Assembly: GCA_039881145.1 (NCBI GenBank)
Contig: JAYKKI010000004.1
Span: 50,143,001 to 50,207,000, forward strand
Direction: 5' to 3'
Length of the DNA: 64,000 bases
DNA from: Druceiella hillmani
Taxonomy: Eukaryota > Arthropoda > Insecta > Lepidoptera > Hepialidae
Below the pieces are notes generated by a model. That model had not been told where the DNA came from. It was given only the letters and a program-made list of their open reading frames with translations, and searched no databases. The translations under genes and the position numbers were made by a program. Each line of letters begins with the position of its first letter. Position 1 is the stretch's first letter. This document shows positions 37,201-49,741 of the stretch, piece by piece.

Positions 37201-38924
37201 ATTGACAAAATTGATATTCGCAATGATAGGACCTTATTAAAACGCTTCCTGGAACCAAAAAGAAGTAGAGGTTCACAGCTAAGGCTAAGACAAGCTACAA
37301 GGAGGTAGAGACAGGGACAAAAAAGGCATAAACAGAACCACATGGTTTATGGAATTTCCTTATCTAGATTTAATAATATTTTTATCTCTTGCGGTGTATA
37401 CTGTCAACACAAAACTGGTCAAGTGAGAGTGAGACTCGTGCTACCATAGTTCTGTATTTACATTATTTGAAGTCACATATACTTTGATACTGTAGGGTTC
37501 TTAATGTTAACAGCAGCTCTGAATAAGAGATATATGTGTTTACACTATATTTCAAAGTCATACAGTAGAAGATCGTGATTGGTAAAAAAAACTTAGATAT
37601 GTTTGTATTACTCATAACTTACTGGAACATAATCTTAGTTGTTAAATACGGGATATTTAAAATATTAAAAAAAAATTCTAAGTACTTACGTCGAATGTCA
37701 GTAGTTATGGAAGCCGCTTCCAACAAAAAACAAAAAAATACATTCCTCATAGTTCTTTTCAATAATACTCTACAATCATAAGCAAAGTACAAAATTCTGT
37801 CCTCTTCCACGTATGGGAATTCCCCATGATGTATGATACAAGTTATATGATGTTATATATATGAATTTTAGTTTAGGGTTAAAACAAAGCATAATATATG
37901 TAAATTTGGAGTATATAGCTTTTGAAGCATATACCTAAAACATAGAGGTCTTTGAAAGACAGATGAACAGTAGTGTAGCAATAACAGGGTTGCGTTCGGG
38001 ACCTTTGGACATGGAACTCTTAACTAAGCAATAATGTTTGTAATTTTTAAGCAAAATTGTTTTTTTTAGCTAGAATTAATTAAACTCAACTATCTTCAAT
38101 ATGTTTTGCATTTGCTTATTACCGTTTACTAATTAGAGTGATCACTGAGTTTTCAGTAAAAACATAAAATGCTAATGTGTTTTTAATCTTGACATTTAAG
38201 ACAGAAGGAATATACAGTTTCTCTTTTTTTTTCATAATATGTTCAGTGGTATTGGTTTTCAAATTGTTGTTCTAAACATGGTTTTGTTCACTCTAATTAT
38301 AGTTTATATAGTCACCGTTTTTCTCAATCACATATTTTATTGTATGTAAGTGCGTTTATATAGTGCCATTACTAAAACCTTGTGCATAAGAAAAGATCTT
38401 GGCAAACATGTTCTAAGGTCAATTTCTTGTGAATTTTTTTATATGGCTACAATAATATTCATGAAATTGCTCATTGAAACATCAACATTTTAATAAACTC
38501 AACATTTGTTCATGTATTAAGAGTATAAGTAGTGTTTGACAGGGTTAATTGACTAAATTTAAATTCGTTTAGTTTAGGGGCTATGAGTGTTGATACATTC
38601 ACATACTTACATGCGGTTGAAGTTATTTTAATGAATCTTGCATTGTGCCAACATTTCATTTTTACAAAATACCCTCGCTTAACTATGAAGAAAGCCACAT
38701 TTATGAATAATTTTAAAAGATGTCTTAATGTTCTACATTTCATTTAAATGTAGTGGAAACATACAGTATGGGTACAAAAATAGAAATAAATTAAAAATAT
38801 TTGCAATAATTTATATTTTATGCTGTAGCAGCGTTTGTGGAATTGATTGTTCACATAATTCAACTATCTATAAGTTCTGAGTGTCATTACTCATCAAGGT
38901 GTCATTCTATGCAATTGTGAAAAT
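34246..38924 (+). other. Start of ORP9 intron 1
   Basis: AT-rich, with no coding exon recognised and no identified transposon. Open frames at 34546, 36664 and 37575 have no family resemblance. Confidence 0.5.
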
Positions 38925-39665
38925 CAGTTCAGAGCTAGTAGCATTCCAACGTGGTCAAAATATTGGGTTTCATATGGTGGCTTCTTCTGCAATAAAGGAA
39001 ACCGAAGCTACTCATGTGTTCGAAGCATAATGTTTAAGATTTTATTTAAATATACTTCTGGAAAAATCACATCCGACAATCACCAGCGTGGACAGAAATT
39101 GCATAAAGTTGTGATAACACATAAGAAGCCTACAACTGCGTTAATGACTGCTGAGCTGAATACCATGGTCACAAAACCTATCAGTATTAAAACAGTTTAA
39201 AGGGATCTCTGCAAGCCAGGTTTATATAGACTAGATGCCATTTAAAATCTACTCATCAGCGGCCAAAACTCTATTAGGAAGAGATAGTGGTACAGAAGTC
39301 GTAAAATCTGGACTATAGAGTAATAAAAAAAGTAATTTGGTCAGATGAGTTGAGCTTAACCCTATTTCCAATTCTTGGCTGAATATATGAGTGGAGAACA
39401 CCAAGTCTTGGTATAAACAATCTGGATTGTTTTATACCAAGAGCAAAATATGGTGAGGCTTTAGTTTGGTATAGGCAGCTATAGCATGGTTTTCTATCAT
39501 TTCCATCATTACCCTGCGAAGTCACGTCCCCGGCAACAATTACATCATCATTTTGAATGATTAGGTCCTCCCACTTAAGCAAAGTTTATTTCCTGATGAT
39601 GAAGCTGTTCATATTGCTCAGGACTGAATTGGTTTTATGAGTACCAAGACGAACTTACTGTAATT
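38925..39665 (+). pseudogene. Decayed Tc1-like transposase
   Basis: On the + strand, across stops and frameshifts, one can read SGKITSDNHQRGQKL, TTALMTAELN, P(I/V)SIKTV.RDL and GLYRLDAI. Then follow W(T/K)..KKVIWSDELSLTLFP, WRTPSLGIN.DCFIP and FPDDEAVHIAQD. These follow the order of a Tc1-family transposase: helix-turn-helix, first catalytic Asp in WSDE, then the region approaching the second Asp. Terminal repeats were not located. The minus-strand frame at 39313-39582 is its antisense. Confidence 0.85.
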
Positions 39666-40436
39666 TTTTTTGAGTTTCGGACCAAACAACAAAAGGTCTT
39701 CAGTTTCCCCTGTCTTTAGTAATTCTTGCTTACTTTATCTTCAATAAATCATAAAGATTTTATCTTTCCTCTCTCCTTCCACATAGTCGAAATTGTTGTA
39801 TGTGAAAATACATACTCTGCTGCCAAATCTTTATTTGTTGCTCAACGTTGATGTTTTAAGTGTCTTTCTTCAATATTAGGTTTTTTTGTGACATAGTACA
39901 AATCAATTAATTTAAATAAAGCATGAAATAAATCATATTAGCTATTGTTGAAGTGTTTCATACTATTCTTTTGGCCCTGTTGCATGTGGGTCTGCATTAA
40001 ACAATGTCATTATTACCTTTCTTAGAATGGGCCCTAAAGACACTTTTGTTAGTAAATTAATCTTTGCCGAAAGTGGTTCTAAGTGACAGATGTGCAATTA
40101 GTTCTCCTAAATAAAAACAAATACATGGTAGGGAAGTCCTTGTTACCCATATGATTCTCTGAGAAACCTTTGAAATAAAATATAGCTAAATGTGGTATGT
40201 TGTTCTAAGCAATGTTGTAATAAGGAGTTTTTCAGATTAAGCGATTGTGTTATAACAAATGTCCTTACAATCAATTTCTCCTGTATATTGGGATCAGTAA
40301 CGCTTAGGAAGGAGTAAATGACAAATTATATTGAGAATATAACTAACTTGGTATGTACTACATATGTGTTAAGGGAAATGTGAATTACATAAACAAAAAA
40401 TGTTAACTTATGATCCATAGATCAATACTAAAGTGC
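39666..40436. other. ORP9 intron 1, unassigned
   Basis: No gene or identified repeat. Confidence 0.4.
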
Positions 40437-40730
40437 TTAACGTACAATCCCATTGTTCTACCAACCGAGAAAGATGGTGCTATATAAGGGAAAGAGAAGA
40501 TTGTGAGTGCTTTTCTTTTCCAAGTATAGTGATATCCCTCTCGGTGGGTACAATAATTGGATTATGTGTTAGTCACTTAAAGTGTTTAATATCCGATCCA
40601 ACAATTAGACCAATTAAGAGGGACAAGGAAAGAGAAGTTTGTGAGTGTTTTTCTTTTCCAAGTATAGGGATACCCTTCTCAGTTGGTCCTGCTGTCAGAT
40701 CATGTATTAAGGCCCTTTAGTTAAGCAATA
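40437..40730 (+). repeat. Imperfect two-copy tandem repeat (about 139 bp)
   Basis: GAAAGAGAAG.TTGTGAGTG followed by TTTTCTTTTCCAAGTATAG occurs at about 40490 and 40629. The 95-codon frame over it repeats ERE.CECFSFPSI twice, which reflects the duplication. I do not consider it a gene. Confidence 0.65.
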
Positions 40731-41418
40731 AAAACAACTGAATCATTGGAGACTATGTGTGTTTATTGCGATCTAATAACAGTATATAACACAAGTCATG
40801 CTCACTGAGCAGGGAATTAGTAACATAAAATACATTAATGACTATAATAAATCAATCAGTTGGAGTGTGTATGCATTGTCCAACATTTATAACACTCAAA
40901 TACAGTAAGAAATTGGTTATAAGGACATTGAAGGGACCAGGCATATTAAGTTGTTAAATCCGATTTTCTGTAAAACCGACATTCCTTTTATTTTTCTAAT
41001 TATTCTTATAATAATATATATTAAATTCATTTCAACAATAAATGCGTACATGTACCAGATTAATGAACTGACTGATGCAGTTCTTCCAACTTTGTAGCAG
41101 ATGTGCCGACATTAACACGTCAACAGCCATATCGGGCTATGTGTCCGACACTAATTGTTCATTGTCATTCAGGCCTTGTTGGACTATGTGTTTGACAGAA
41201 CATATCATGATCTGATGCTTTATTGCTGCCTGTTGGACATGTTTACATTGCTTTTAGGTATAAGGAATGACTCGAATGGCCACATAGAGTACTAAAATCA
41301 CTTCTGTCATATAACTTTTAAGTTTTTTAGTGTATACCTTGTAGAATGTATTGATAGTTGAATAAAACTATGAAGATCACTTTTCGTTGTTCTAATGGTT
41401 TAAAAATAAAATCGAAAA

Positions 41419-41972
41419 CAGTAATACCCCGCTTTATGCGACCCCGTTTAATGCGGTTTCGTTATTGCATTATTATTTACTTTGGTGAAGGTTTGTTATT
41501 GCATGCAATGAGGTAGGGCATGTAAGATCAAGCAGTACTGTTATGAATTAGTCACGCAGCGAACGATAACGAGTAATCACGTTCGTATTATTTGTAAAAA
41601 TTGTGCCAAACTAACGTGAATGCAAAAGTCTGACGCTAGCCATGTAGTCGAAAATTATTAGGTGTATTGAAAATGGGACTCGATCTACAAAGGTTGCGTA
41701 TAATTTCGGCTTGTCAGAATTAACTGTGCATACAATACTTATTTTATTTGTATATAACTAGGAATTGACAAGTACGTAATTAGGTGAAAAATTAAATTTT
41801 GGTTACTTTTTAATTAATAATTGTACTATTATAATACATATAATAAATATATAATGATTTTAATGATTAATAATTAATGAATATAATTGTTAAGAAATTG
41901 TGTATATACATCGATTTTCACTTATTTGGAATGTATCGGGAACACATCTATCACGTAAAACAGGGTGTTACT
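41419..41972 (+). mobile_element. Short pogo/Tigger-like element, internally deleted
   Basis: The ends are CAGTAATACCCCG (41419-41431) and the complement of CAGTAACACCCTG (41960-41972), followed by TA on the right; the left flank is AA. Inside, the + strand reads, with one break, a helix-turn-helix piece resembling IRCIENGTRSTKVAYNFGLS followed by ELTVHTI. This is the N-terminal DNA-binding domain of pogo/CENP-B-type transposases. The catalytic domain is absent. This family differs from the 26188-27990 element, because the ends are unrelated. Confidence 0.7.
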
Positions 41973-42339
41973 GTACAAAGAATTATTAGTATTTAGTTTT
42001 GACTTATTAAGTACAGATAGACTTTTACATAGTATTAAAAAAAATATAGGTAGTTTTCAAATAAGTGGTTTTCAAATATGTTACAAAATATAAATTTATG
42101 TATTAAATTGATAAAATTAAATATTTTTCAATTATTTCTAATTATTTAAAAGTTTTAATTATTTACTTTTATAATAGTCATTATAGTTTTAATCAAAAAT
42201 ACTCATATCGGTGTGCTACTTTTTAAATGTTAGTAGAGATGTGCTGCATTGAAATAGCTTAGGTATAAATGTGATAGACAACTTCATTGTTCTAATATAG
42301 GGCAGTAAGTCACAACTTTTTTTAGTTTTGTTTCGTGCT

Positions 42340-43150
42340 TGCAATCTACCAATCATTTGAATATTATTATTTTATCAGTGTTGGCAATTTCTGCGTATAT
42401 CTTTACAATTGTCTTTCTTGGATATTAGATCGTGTTTAGCCCGCATTGATCTAGTTGTGGGTGTATTAGATTTGTTATAAATATAATTGAAACTGTTACA
42501 TCCATTTATAATCTTTACCCAAAGAGAGCAAGTAATTTATAATGGTCTTCTTATTGTCTATGGAAATACTTTTTTTACTTGTTTGTTTGAATAACACGAT
42601 AGCATTTACTATGGACGTATTGAGAAGTAGCTTTACGAGCAAGTTTTCTGTACCATTTCACTGTCTTTCTAAGCGAAATAAAAAAGCTGACATTTGGTCA
42701 GATAGATCTACCACAGACGTTGCATGGTTGTAGTCTAAAATTAATTTTAGTTTCCTGATAACGACACCTCTTTTATTTGTACTGCCTTTTAGGGTATCCC
42801 AATGTTTAGTAGACAGTAAAAGGACTTTAGGCTTGTTTCGCTATTTCATGACTGTAATGCCTCTTTGGTTCTAGGTCTCTAGCGACATGCGCTATAGATT
42901 ACAGTTTCTTCTCAGTAACTTATTTTGAAAGAGATTATATTTTCTGATTTTGTGAGTAGTGCCCGCCAATTGAGTGTCAGAATTAAGCAGCTTATTTGCT
43001 AAGTCCACATTAGTGTACCAATTATTTGTGTATAGATGTGCTGAATAAAATGAGCTTGAAAATTGTCATAAAAGTTTAGATTAAAGTCTGTATTTTGTGC
43101 AGCCGATCACCACTCTGTGTTTCTTCATTATTAAATAAATGTAATAAATC
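42340..43150 (-). pseudogene. Decayed piggyBac-like transposase
   Basis: The minus strand, with many stops, shows piggyBac-family landmarks in order: SIHNNWYT.VDLANKLL, NSDTQLAGT.HKIRKYN, an IKEV/KR piece, YNHATSVVDLSDQM, R(K)TVKWYRKLARKA and further C-terminal remnants. The .NWYTSVDLA and VDL.DQ..........KWY..L motifs are diagnostic of the DDE domain, although several key positions are lost. Nearest type appears to be PGBD4-like; this is inference. Ends and target-site TTAA were not located. Confidence 0.82.
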
Positions 43151-43179
43151 ATCTTGATTTAATTCGGAATTTTCAATTG

Positions 43180-43525
43180 ACATGGAAGTAAATTTGCAAT
43201 TACATTCATAGATGCAAATAAAATTAAAAAACTGATAATTTCAACCGGGACCGAAATAAATTTGTAAATACATTCATAGATGCAAATAAAATTAAAAAAT
43301 CTGATAATTTCAACCGGGACCGAAATAAATTTGTAAATACATTCATAGATGCAAATAAAATTTAAAAATCTGATAATTTCAATTGGGACCGAAATAAATT
43401 TGTAAATACATTCATAGATGCAAATAAAATTAAAAAATCTGATAATTTCCACCGGGACCAAAATAAATTTGTAAATACTTTCATAGATGCAAATAAAATT
43501 TAAAAATCTAATAATTTTAGTTGGG
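43180..43525. repeat. 69-bp minisatellite, about five copies
   Basis: The unit beginning GACCGAAATAAATTTGTAAA repeats at 43249, 43318, 43387 and 43456, exactly 69 bp apart, with a partial copy on the left. Because 69 is divisible by three, the minus strand stays open for 100 codons (repeated IRF.NFICIYECIYKFISVP), which is why a frame is seen. Copies are over 90% alike by eye. Confidence 0.9.
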
Positions 43526-44235
43526 CCCTCTAATTTTTGCTGTTACAACTAGTATGTTGTTATAGGTTCTGTCTTGTAGTCAATGTCATTACAAACAGTT
43601 TCTACTATAGTTTCACATTGCGTTAACACTTTCAATTGTCGTCTTGTCTGCTTTTGTATGCATAGTTCATGCACACAGTTGTAAGTTTTACTTTAGGTTT
43701 TCAAAGAATGGATTAGTGCAAATATTACCTCTTTTTTATTAGATTAATATTTTATTCCGACATAATATATTGGAAAAAAGACACTTTTAATTTTTATGTA
43801 TTATTAAAGAGACTAATTTTTCTTGTCTGCCTGTACTTATTTTAAGCATTTATACTCCCCTACCATCATCTAGACCAGATTTAGACCAGATTTTTTATGT
43901 AGATGATACATGAAAATATTTTTGTTAAAATGTGTTCCCATTACTTAAATTGAATGTTAGAATGTTTATGGTTCTAATTGTAATCCAAGGCGACATAAAC
44001 ATAATCATAAATTATATTAGTTATTAACGTCACCTTGTTATTTTCTTTACATTAGACATAAATAATCAGTTTAATTTAAATTTAGCAATGATCGACTTGC
44101 TCTGCTGCCCTCTCTTTCCCGACCCTTTTCTGCGTTTCCTACAGCTGACCACTATCCAATATCTGTGTGGTGGAAATTTTGTTTAATTTTCAACGTAAAT
44201 TTTCATCATGAAAATTTAGAAACCATCTCAGATTA
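43526..44235. other. ORP9 intron 1, unassigned
   Basis: AT-rich, nothing recognised. Confidence 0.4.
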
Positions 44236-44239
44236 ACGA

Positions 44240-44500
44240 AAACTAAATTGGACTAGGTCAGGGTTACTAATAATATATAATCTGTACTAATTATCTGTAA
44301 TCTGTGTAATTTGATACTATCTATAGTCTGTGTAAAATGTCAATAGCTTTACTAGAGTTCGAGTTAACTCTGTTTATACAGACAGGAAGACAGACGAACC
44401 ATACGTGTTTTAAAATTTGATTTGTTTTAGTAATTGAATATGCAAACGAGAAAAGTATGTAAAGCCGAAAATTTGAAAATTACACAGAGACACTTCAGTT
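44240..44500 (+). repeat. Dispersed repeat related to 18530-18765
   Basis: Same order of words as the copy at 18530-18765, including a CAGACAG/ACAGACGAAC block and GAAAATTACACAGAGACACTTCAG. Another CCCGGCTTTGCTCGGG retroelement-type word follows at about 44782-44798. Confidence 0.55.
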
Positions 44501-45224
44501 GTATTTATCTGTATATTGATTAGTAAATACAAAAATTATTAAGCTAATGATAAATATTGAGTATAGTTATCAAGAATAGTTACGTGTTTATTGAAATTAA
44601 ATTTTGATGGTTTCCTTTATTACGAAACAACATTAGTCTAGATGTAAGTGTTGTTTTTTCAATGAATATATAATGATTATGTACATATTTGCTACATATT
44701 ATGCTACTTGATAAAATTAATACTAGCAAGTAGGCATATTCATAAAAATTAATACTGGAAAATAGCCATATTCATCAAAGACCCGGCTTTGCTCGGGCAA
44801 AGTGTAACCTTTTTTAATAATAATTTATTCTTAATATATTAAATGTATTCTCAATAGTTATTATTTGCTTGAGTCACATACAGAACTGTACAGCCTGTTT
44901 TTGAAATATAAAAATGCACAATAAACAATTTATTACAGTTCTCCATTTGCATCCTGGGATTTTCTTTTATAATTTTCATGTTTACTAGAATATCGTCATA
45001 GATTGTGTTAATGCATGATGCCATCATCATACATTGTTTAATGCATGATTTTAGCTATCACATTCGCTCATTACACACACATTCTAAAAAATTATATGCT
45101 CTATGTCCCTTTGGATACTTGAGTTATAAAAGAGTAAAAGTTTCATTTAAACTCTTAAAAAATAAACAAAATTTCCACTTTATGAAATTAGGAAAACTAG
45201 ATATGCAATGGATGTCCAGTTACT

Positions 45225-45860
45225 ATCTGGTATCTGGTCTAACCGGTTGTTCTCATTAGTATCCGGTATCCGGAAGAATACTGCCTAATTTTGTTAGAAT
45301 TGAATATTGTTTGGCATTTGCTAACCACTACTTGTAAGGGTCTGTCTGCTGATCATTTGTGATGGAACATTTCTCCATATTCCTTATTATTTATTATCCT
45401 GTTTGGCTATTGTCTGTTGCAACTTAATCAAAGCAGTTCCAGAAACGAGTGTTTTTCAATGCTTATATTATTAATATGTGGCAGTTCAACAAACACACAG
45501 CCAACTTGTTAAAAGTGTGATTTTGGTGATCTTTTTTTCGTTGATACCATTTTTAAAGGAGAAATATGTATAAACTTTATTAAGAGCAAATGAAAACAAA
45601 ATGCACGATTCATAAAAACGTAAATAATGCTTATTGTGACATGATCAATTAAGGAAGAAACCAAACGTGTCATCTCATATTTGCCTTGGTGACAGGTTGT
45701 GACTTGCAACTAATCGCAACTCATACATCTTGCACTGGGTATTCGACTATCGAAATCGACCATGTTCTTTCCTCCGTCCAAAAGCCTTGACCGATATCCG
45801 GTATCTGGCCAAATCACTACATAGTTTGGTATCCGGCCAAATGAATACACAGTTTGATTT
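45225..45860. repeat. Cluster of TATCCGG/TATCTGG motifs
   Basis: (G)GTATC[CT]GG words recur at 45230-45275 and again at 45795-45840, in an alternating TATCCGGTATCCGG or GGCCAAAT context, with unrelated sequence between. They look like a split degenerate minisatellite. Confidence 0.5.
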
Positions 45861-45890
45861 CTACGTTTTACATTAATCAATTTTATTTAT

Positions 45891-46092
45891 CACAATTAAA
45901 TGAAACTACGTGATGTAGTATTATTTCTACTTTCTTTAATTTCTTTACCACAACCTAGGTTTCGTTGTATTACAGCAAAGATCTTTGCCCAAAACCCCCT
46001 GAAGATGTTGTAATACAACGAAACCTAGGTCGTGGTAAAGAAATTAAAGAAAGTAGAAATGATACTACATCACGTAGTTTCATTTAATTGTG
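45891..46092. repeat. Large palindrome, 83-bp arms
   Basis: Arms at 45891-45973 and 46010-46092 are reverse complements with only two mismatches. The 36-base spacer itself contains a GCAAAGATCTTTGC palindrome. The right arm plus downstream sequence matches the single copy at 2381-2541, so two copies of the same element sit head to head here. Such a structure could form a very stable hairpin or double-stranded RNA if transcribed. Confidence 0.9.
45995..46035 (+). ncRNA. Candidate minimal hammerhead ribozyme
   Basis: The order is CCCC, CTGAAGA, a GTTGT-AAT-ACAAC hairpin, GAAACC, a TA turn, GGTC and GTGG. It matches the hammerhead core CUGANGA / stem II / GAA, a tiny 3-bp stem III (ACC/GGU), a GUC cleavage triplet (C at 46031) and a short stem I (C-G, mismatch, C-G, C-G). 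One unpaired T precedes stem II. In the copy at 2378 stem I is CCAC/GTGG without mismatch. Very short stem III is typical of hammerheads in Penelope-like elements. Activity is unproven. Confidence 0.45.
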
Positions 46093-46135
46093 AACAATGA
46101 ATTTCTACAAAATTAACGCCAAATATATTGAAAAT

Positions 46136-47439
46136 TTTATTTATGTGAAGAAATTCCACACACCTGATTCTTGCATCGAGCAGTGAACCAAAATTTAATT
46201 TGACTCAGATATAAGTTAAAACAATTTCACACAGTTCATTGAAAGCATATTCATACAGGGTAGGGGGTTCAAACTTACTTATTTCACATTTGTAAGGTAT
46301 AAATTGTCAAGTTTTAATTAATAATCATTGTTTAAATTTAAAATAAATTTGCAGTATTTTAATCACAAGGGATGGAGACTGACTTTTATTGTTATGGCAT
46401 TGATTATTATGTTTTCTACCTAAACATGATTTTATCTTTATATCCTGTAAAGCGGTTTTTATATCTGACAATTGTTTACTTTTGGAACTTTGCAATATGT
46501 AAATTATCGGATGTGGGTCAATTTAAACACAACCACAGTAGCATCACTATATGGTGAATATGACTTGAGGATAAACTGTTAGGTGAAACCAAAAGTTCAT
46601 TTGATTTTTAGGAAAAAATTAAAACAAATATTTTGGGATAATACATTGGGTGTTATGAGGGTATTTGTGACATTGGAAATGAGTTTCTCTGAGTACACTT
46701 ATGACAACAGTTGTCAGGCGAAATAAAAAACTGTACTGTGATTTTGTTCTGAACTGATTAATGATATACTCACTATTACTTTCTATAATCTTACCATCTA
46801 TAATTTTACACATGATTTTTTATAGAAATTGTTTATTTTTAAAACTTTCTAAAGCAAATAGAAAAGGTGGGAGGTATTTGGGGAATATACAACTGAGTTG
46901 AAGCTTACCGACCAAATTCTAGAAGTTTTAATACGCTCAGTAGTACACGGGGCCTTGCGTTTAAAGTAACCATATTACATTTTAGCAAACTAAAAGTGGT
47001 GAGTTAAAACTCCGGTCACTTTGTTTAACATTGTTGATTAAATTATTATTGTAAAGGCACATATCTGATTAAAATGAAACAGTACAAGTTAATTGAATTT
47101 TTTTTAGTCAATTTTTTCATTAATCCAATGATTATATTAAATTGTGTTATTAATAGAAAAACACTTTCTTCAAAACTTCAGACACTTAATGTTTAGGAAT
47201 AAGGACGTCGTTAAAATAAATGTACTACCCACTGGACCATATGTAACGTATAGATTAAAATTAAAAAAGAGCACCGGTAATACGAGCACACGTGCACATA
47301 AATATCTGAACAAACTCTAGGTTCCACAATATGTATAATTTATTTAATCAACAAGTAAAAACGATGAAATAAAACATTAAAGATACATTCCTTTCTTTTT
47401 ACATTTAATATTACTCCAAGAAAATTAAATGTAAAAGAA
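46136..47439. other. ORP9 intron 1, unassigned
   Basis: No gene recognised; small frames at 46372 and 46619 have no family resemblance. Confidence 0.4.
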
Positions 47440-48110
47440 AATGAGTGCTACGGTCCATGGAGAATTTCGGCCTGACCCATAACATGATTCCACGCAGGTG
47501 ACTTTACTGATACTTTTGCATCAATTCTCTTAGGCCCTCCTCTAAATCCTCAAGCCATCTTTTTTGGGGTGGCCTGTGCATTGTGGTTTTTGTTTCTGAA
47601 TTTTGTTTCGGAAAACTTGGCGAGCATCTTCATTTCTGGCATGCCCTAACTATCTTAGACGTGTTTTCTTTAGTTTTGCAAAAATAGTAGTGTTTTCATA
47701 AACATTACAGGGCTCACTATAGGTTCGGATCCTTCATATCTCATTTACCAGGGCAATATATTTATCAAAGAATTTTCCTCTCGCACTTGCTCAATGTTTC
47801 CTCAGCATATCTTTTGAGCATCCAGGTCTCGGATTACCATGTATTAATTATTACAGGCCTAATAATGGTTTTGAAGATTATTTTTCCCGTCTTAGAGAGT
47901 GTCCTTGATTTCAGTAAGTAAATAGCGCTTATGTAAGATCAATTACCAACGCTGACATATTCCTTAATTTCATCTATACACTAATTTTTGTTTTTTATCA
48001 GCAATCGGAAATATTTAAAGCATTCACTCTCCTTCAGATAGGACAGTCCGTAGTGAGGTTTGGAGTGACAGTTATTTGATTCTGTGTGATCAGCATATCC
48101 CTTCCTCATT
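47440..48110 (-). pseudogene. Decayed RTE-type LINE, C-terminal end
   Basis: Minus-strand reading, with several stops, gives KTRLR.LGHARNEDARQVF and then a GHPKKDGLRI / (EE)L.E region. This matches the C-terminal tail R.RWLGHV.R......GRPKKRW..DLEEDL that follows the reverse transcriptase in RTE-class LINEs, often annotated as craniofacial development protein 2-like. The upstream portion (NALNISDC, KTKISV, QGHSLR) is heavily degraded. No catalytic core remains. Confidence 0.75.
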
Positions 48111-49741
48111 CGTATTCCATGTTTCTCCTTCTATAATGACAGTTATGGGTTATTGGAACCAGATTTGTAATTATATTGTAAATGATGCATAGTTGTACAT
48201 AAAACGAAATAATACTACTATACCGATCCTGTGTTTTTATTTAAATGTTATGGTGAAATTAGTTTTAAAATGTGGATTAACTGTATTTGATCGGCGAAAG
48301 GTACATGGTATTCTAAAATATTACTTTTACATAAATAAACAGCTTTTAGTAGCTACCCGAGTCTGGTCAAACAAATTATGTCATTGCTTTGAAACTGCTA
48401 ATTGTAATTTTTTTAAATGCTACTTTTGTTTTAAATCTTTATAATATATGGATCATCTTCACTTTGATGTGAAGATTATGTTGGTGAAATATCTTTGAAT
48501 GTGCCGGCCACAACATAACCTAAAGCATATTTTATATATATGACATTTAATTTTTCAACATTTGTAAAAAAATGGTACTCGTATATAATCTGTGCTCAAA
48601 TATCATGACTTAATATTTTTTTGGTGTGGCCATGTCCTTGATGCATTATGCTTTAAGAAATGTTTACTTTAATATCACAATATTTTGATGACAGTGAAAT
48701 GACAAATGACAGTTCGATATTGCATGAATTACAGCCAGTATAATCAAAAAATTATTGCAGATATTGACATGTAAATGTGTGTTTTCATGTGTGCGAAACA
48801 TACATGCATATTTTTAATGCCAAATTATATTCCCAGTGGTGTGTTTCGATATAAAAGAGAAAGAACCTTAAAAAATAATTTTTACATATGACATGTCATG
48901 CGGCATTTTGATGATAAATTATTATATTTTCTATTTTTATTCAATAATGTATAAGAATGATGCGTACCCGAGTGGAATTGATGTTTACACATATAATAAT
49001 TAACTAAAGATAGATTCCTTAAAAACAAAAAGGAAGTCTAACACCACACTTTTTTCTTAATAAATGAAAAGGATCCATATCTTTTTCCGAAGATAGATAA
49101 TAAATAATGAAAAGACAGATGTCACGTTTTATATGTGCGAAAATTTTCTTCCTAATACCATGTTTGTAGTCATTTTTCACAATAAGAGCATTATATAATT
49201 ATACATGTATGCGGTAGCCTGATACGTGATTATATTTAAGCCCACTAAAATATAATTTTTCAAACATAACATAAAAGATAACAGTCTTTTATGTACTCAG
49301 ATGAGAAGATGTATAGATGCGAAGACAAATAGACATGAATATTCTCTCTAAGAATATGAAGCGAACAAATCAATTTAGATCTAAATCTATACAGCTTTAA
49401 ATTTAAAAAAAGACTCTTATTGTACAATTATAATGGATTCATAAACGCCATAATACTAGATGTAACAAATCTTGTATAATTGTTATGAGGGAAGCATTTG
49501 CTTTATATGATTAACGTTGTATATGACTTGTGATTATAAATATCTAGATTAAAAAAAAGGTTTTAATAAAAGATATAGTGTTTTAGATAATTATATGCAA
49601 ATTTAATTATTGTGTTTATATTTTGTTTGTGTTTTAATTTGTTTAGTGTAAATTGTTTTTAAAGGAGAGGATGATAATTGATCATTCGTGAAACTATTAA
49701 TTTAAAAAAAAAATTTTTGATGATATTTTTTAAACTCGAAT
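48111..49741. other. ORP9 intron 1, unassigned
   Basis: AT-rich, no gene recognised. Confidence 0.4.

Noticed and set aside
39313..39582. 89-codon minus-strand frame
   Set aside because: Antisense of the Tc1-like transposase remnant.
40433..40720. 95-codon frame with repeated CECFSFPSI
   Set aside because: Comes from a two-copy tandem repeat; no start context, splice sites or family match.
43159..43461. 100-codon repetitive minus-strand frame
   Set aside because: Artefact of the 69-bp minisatellite, whose period is a multiple of three.
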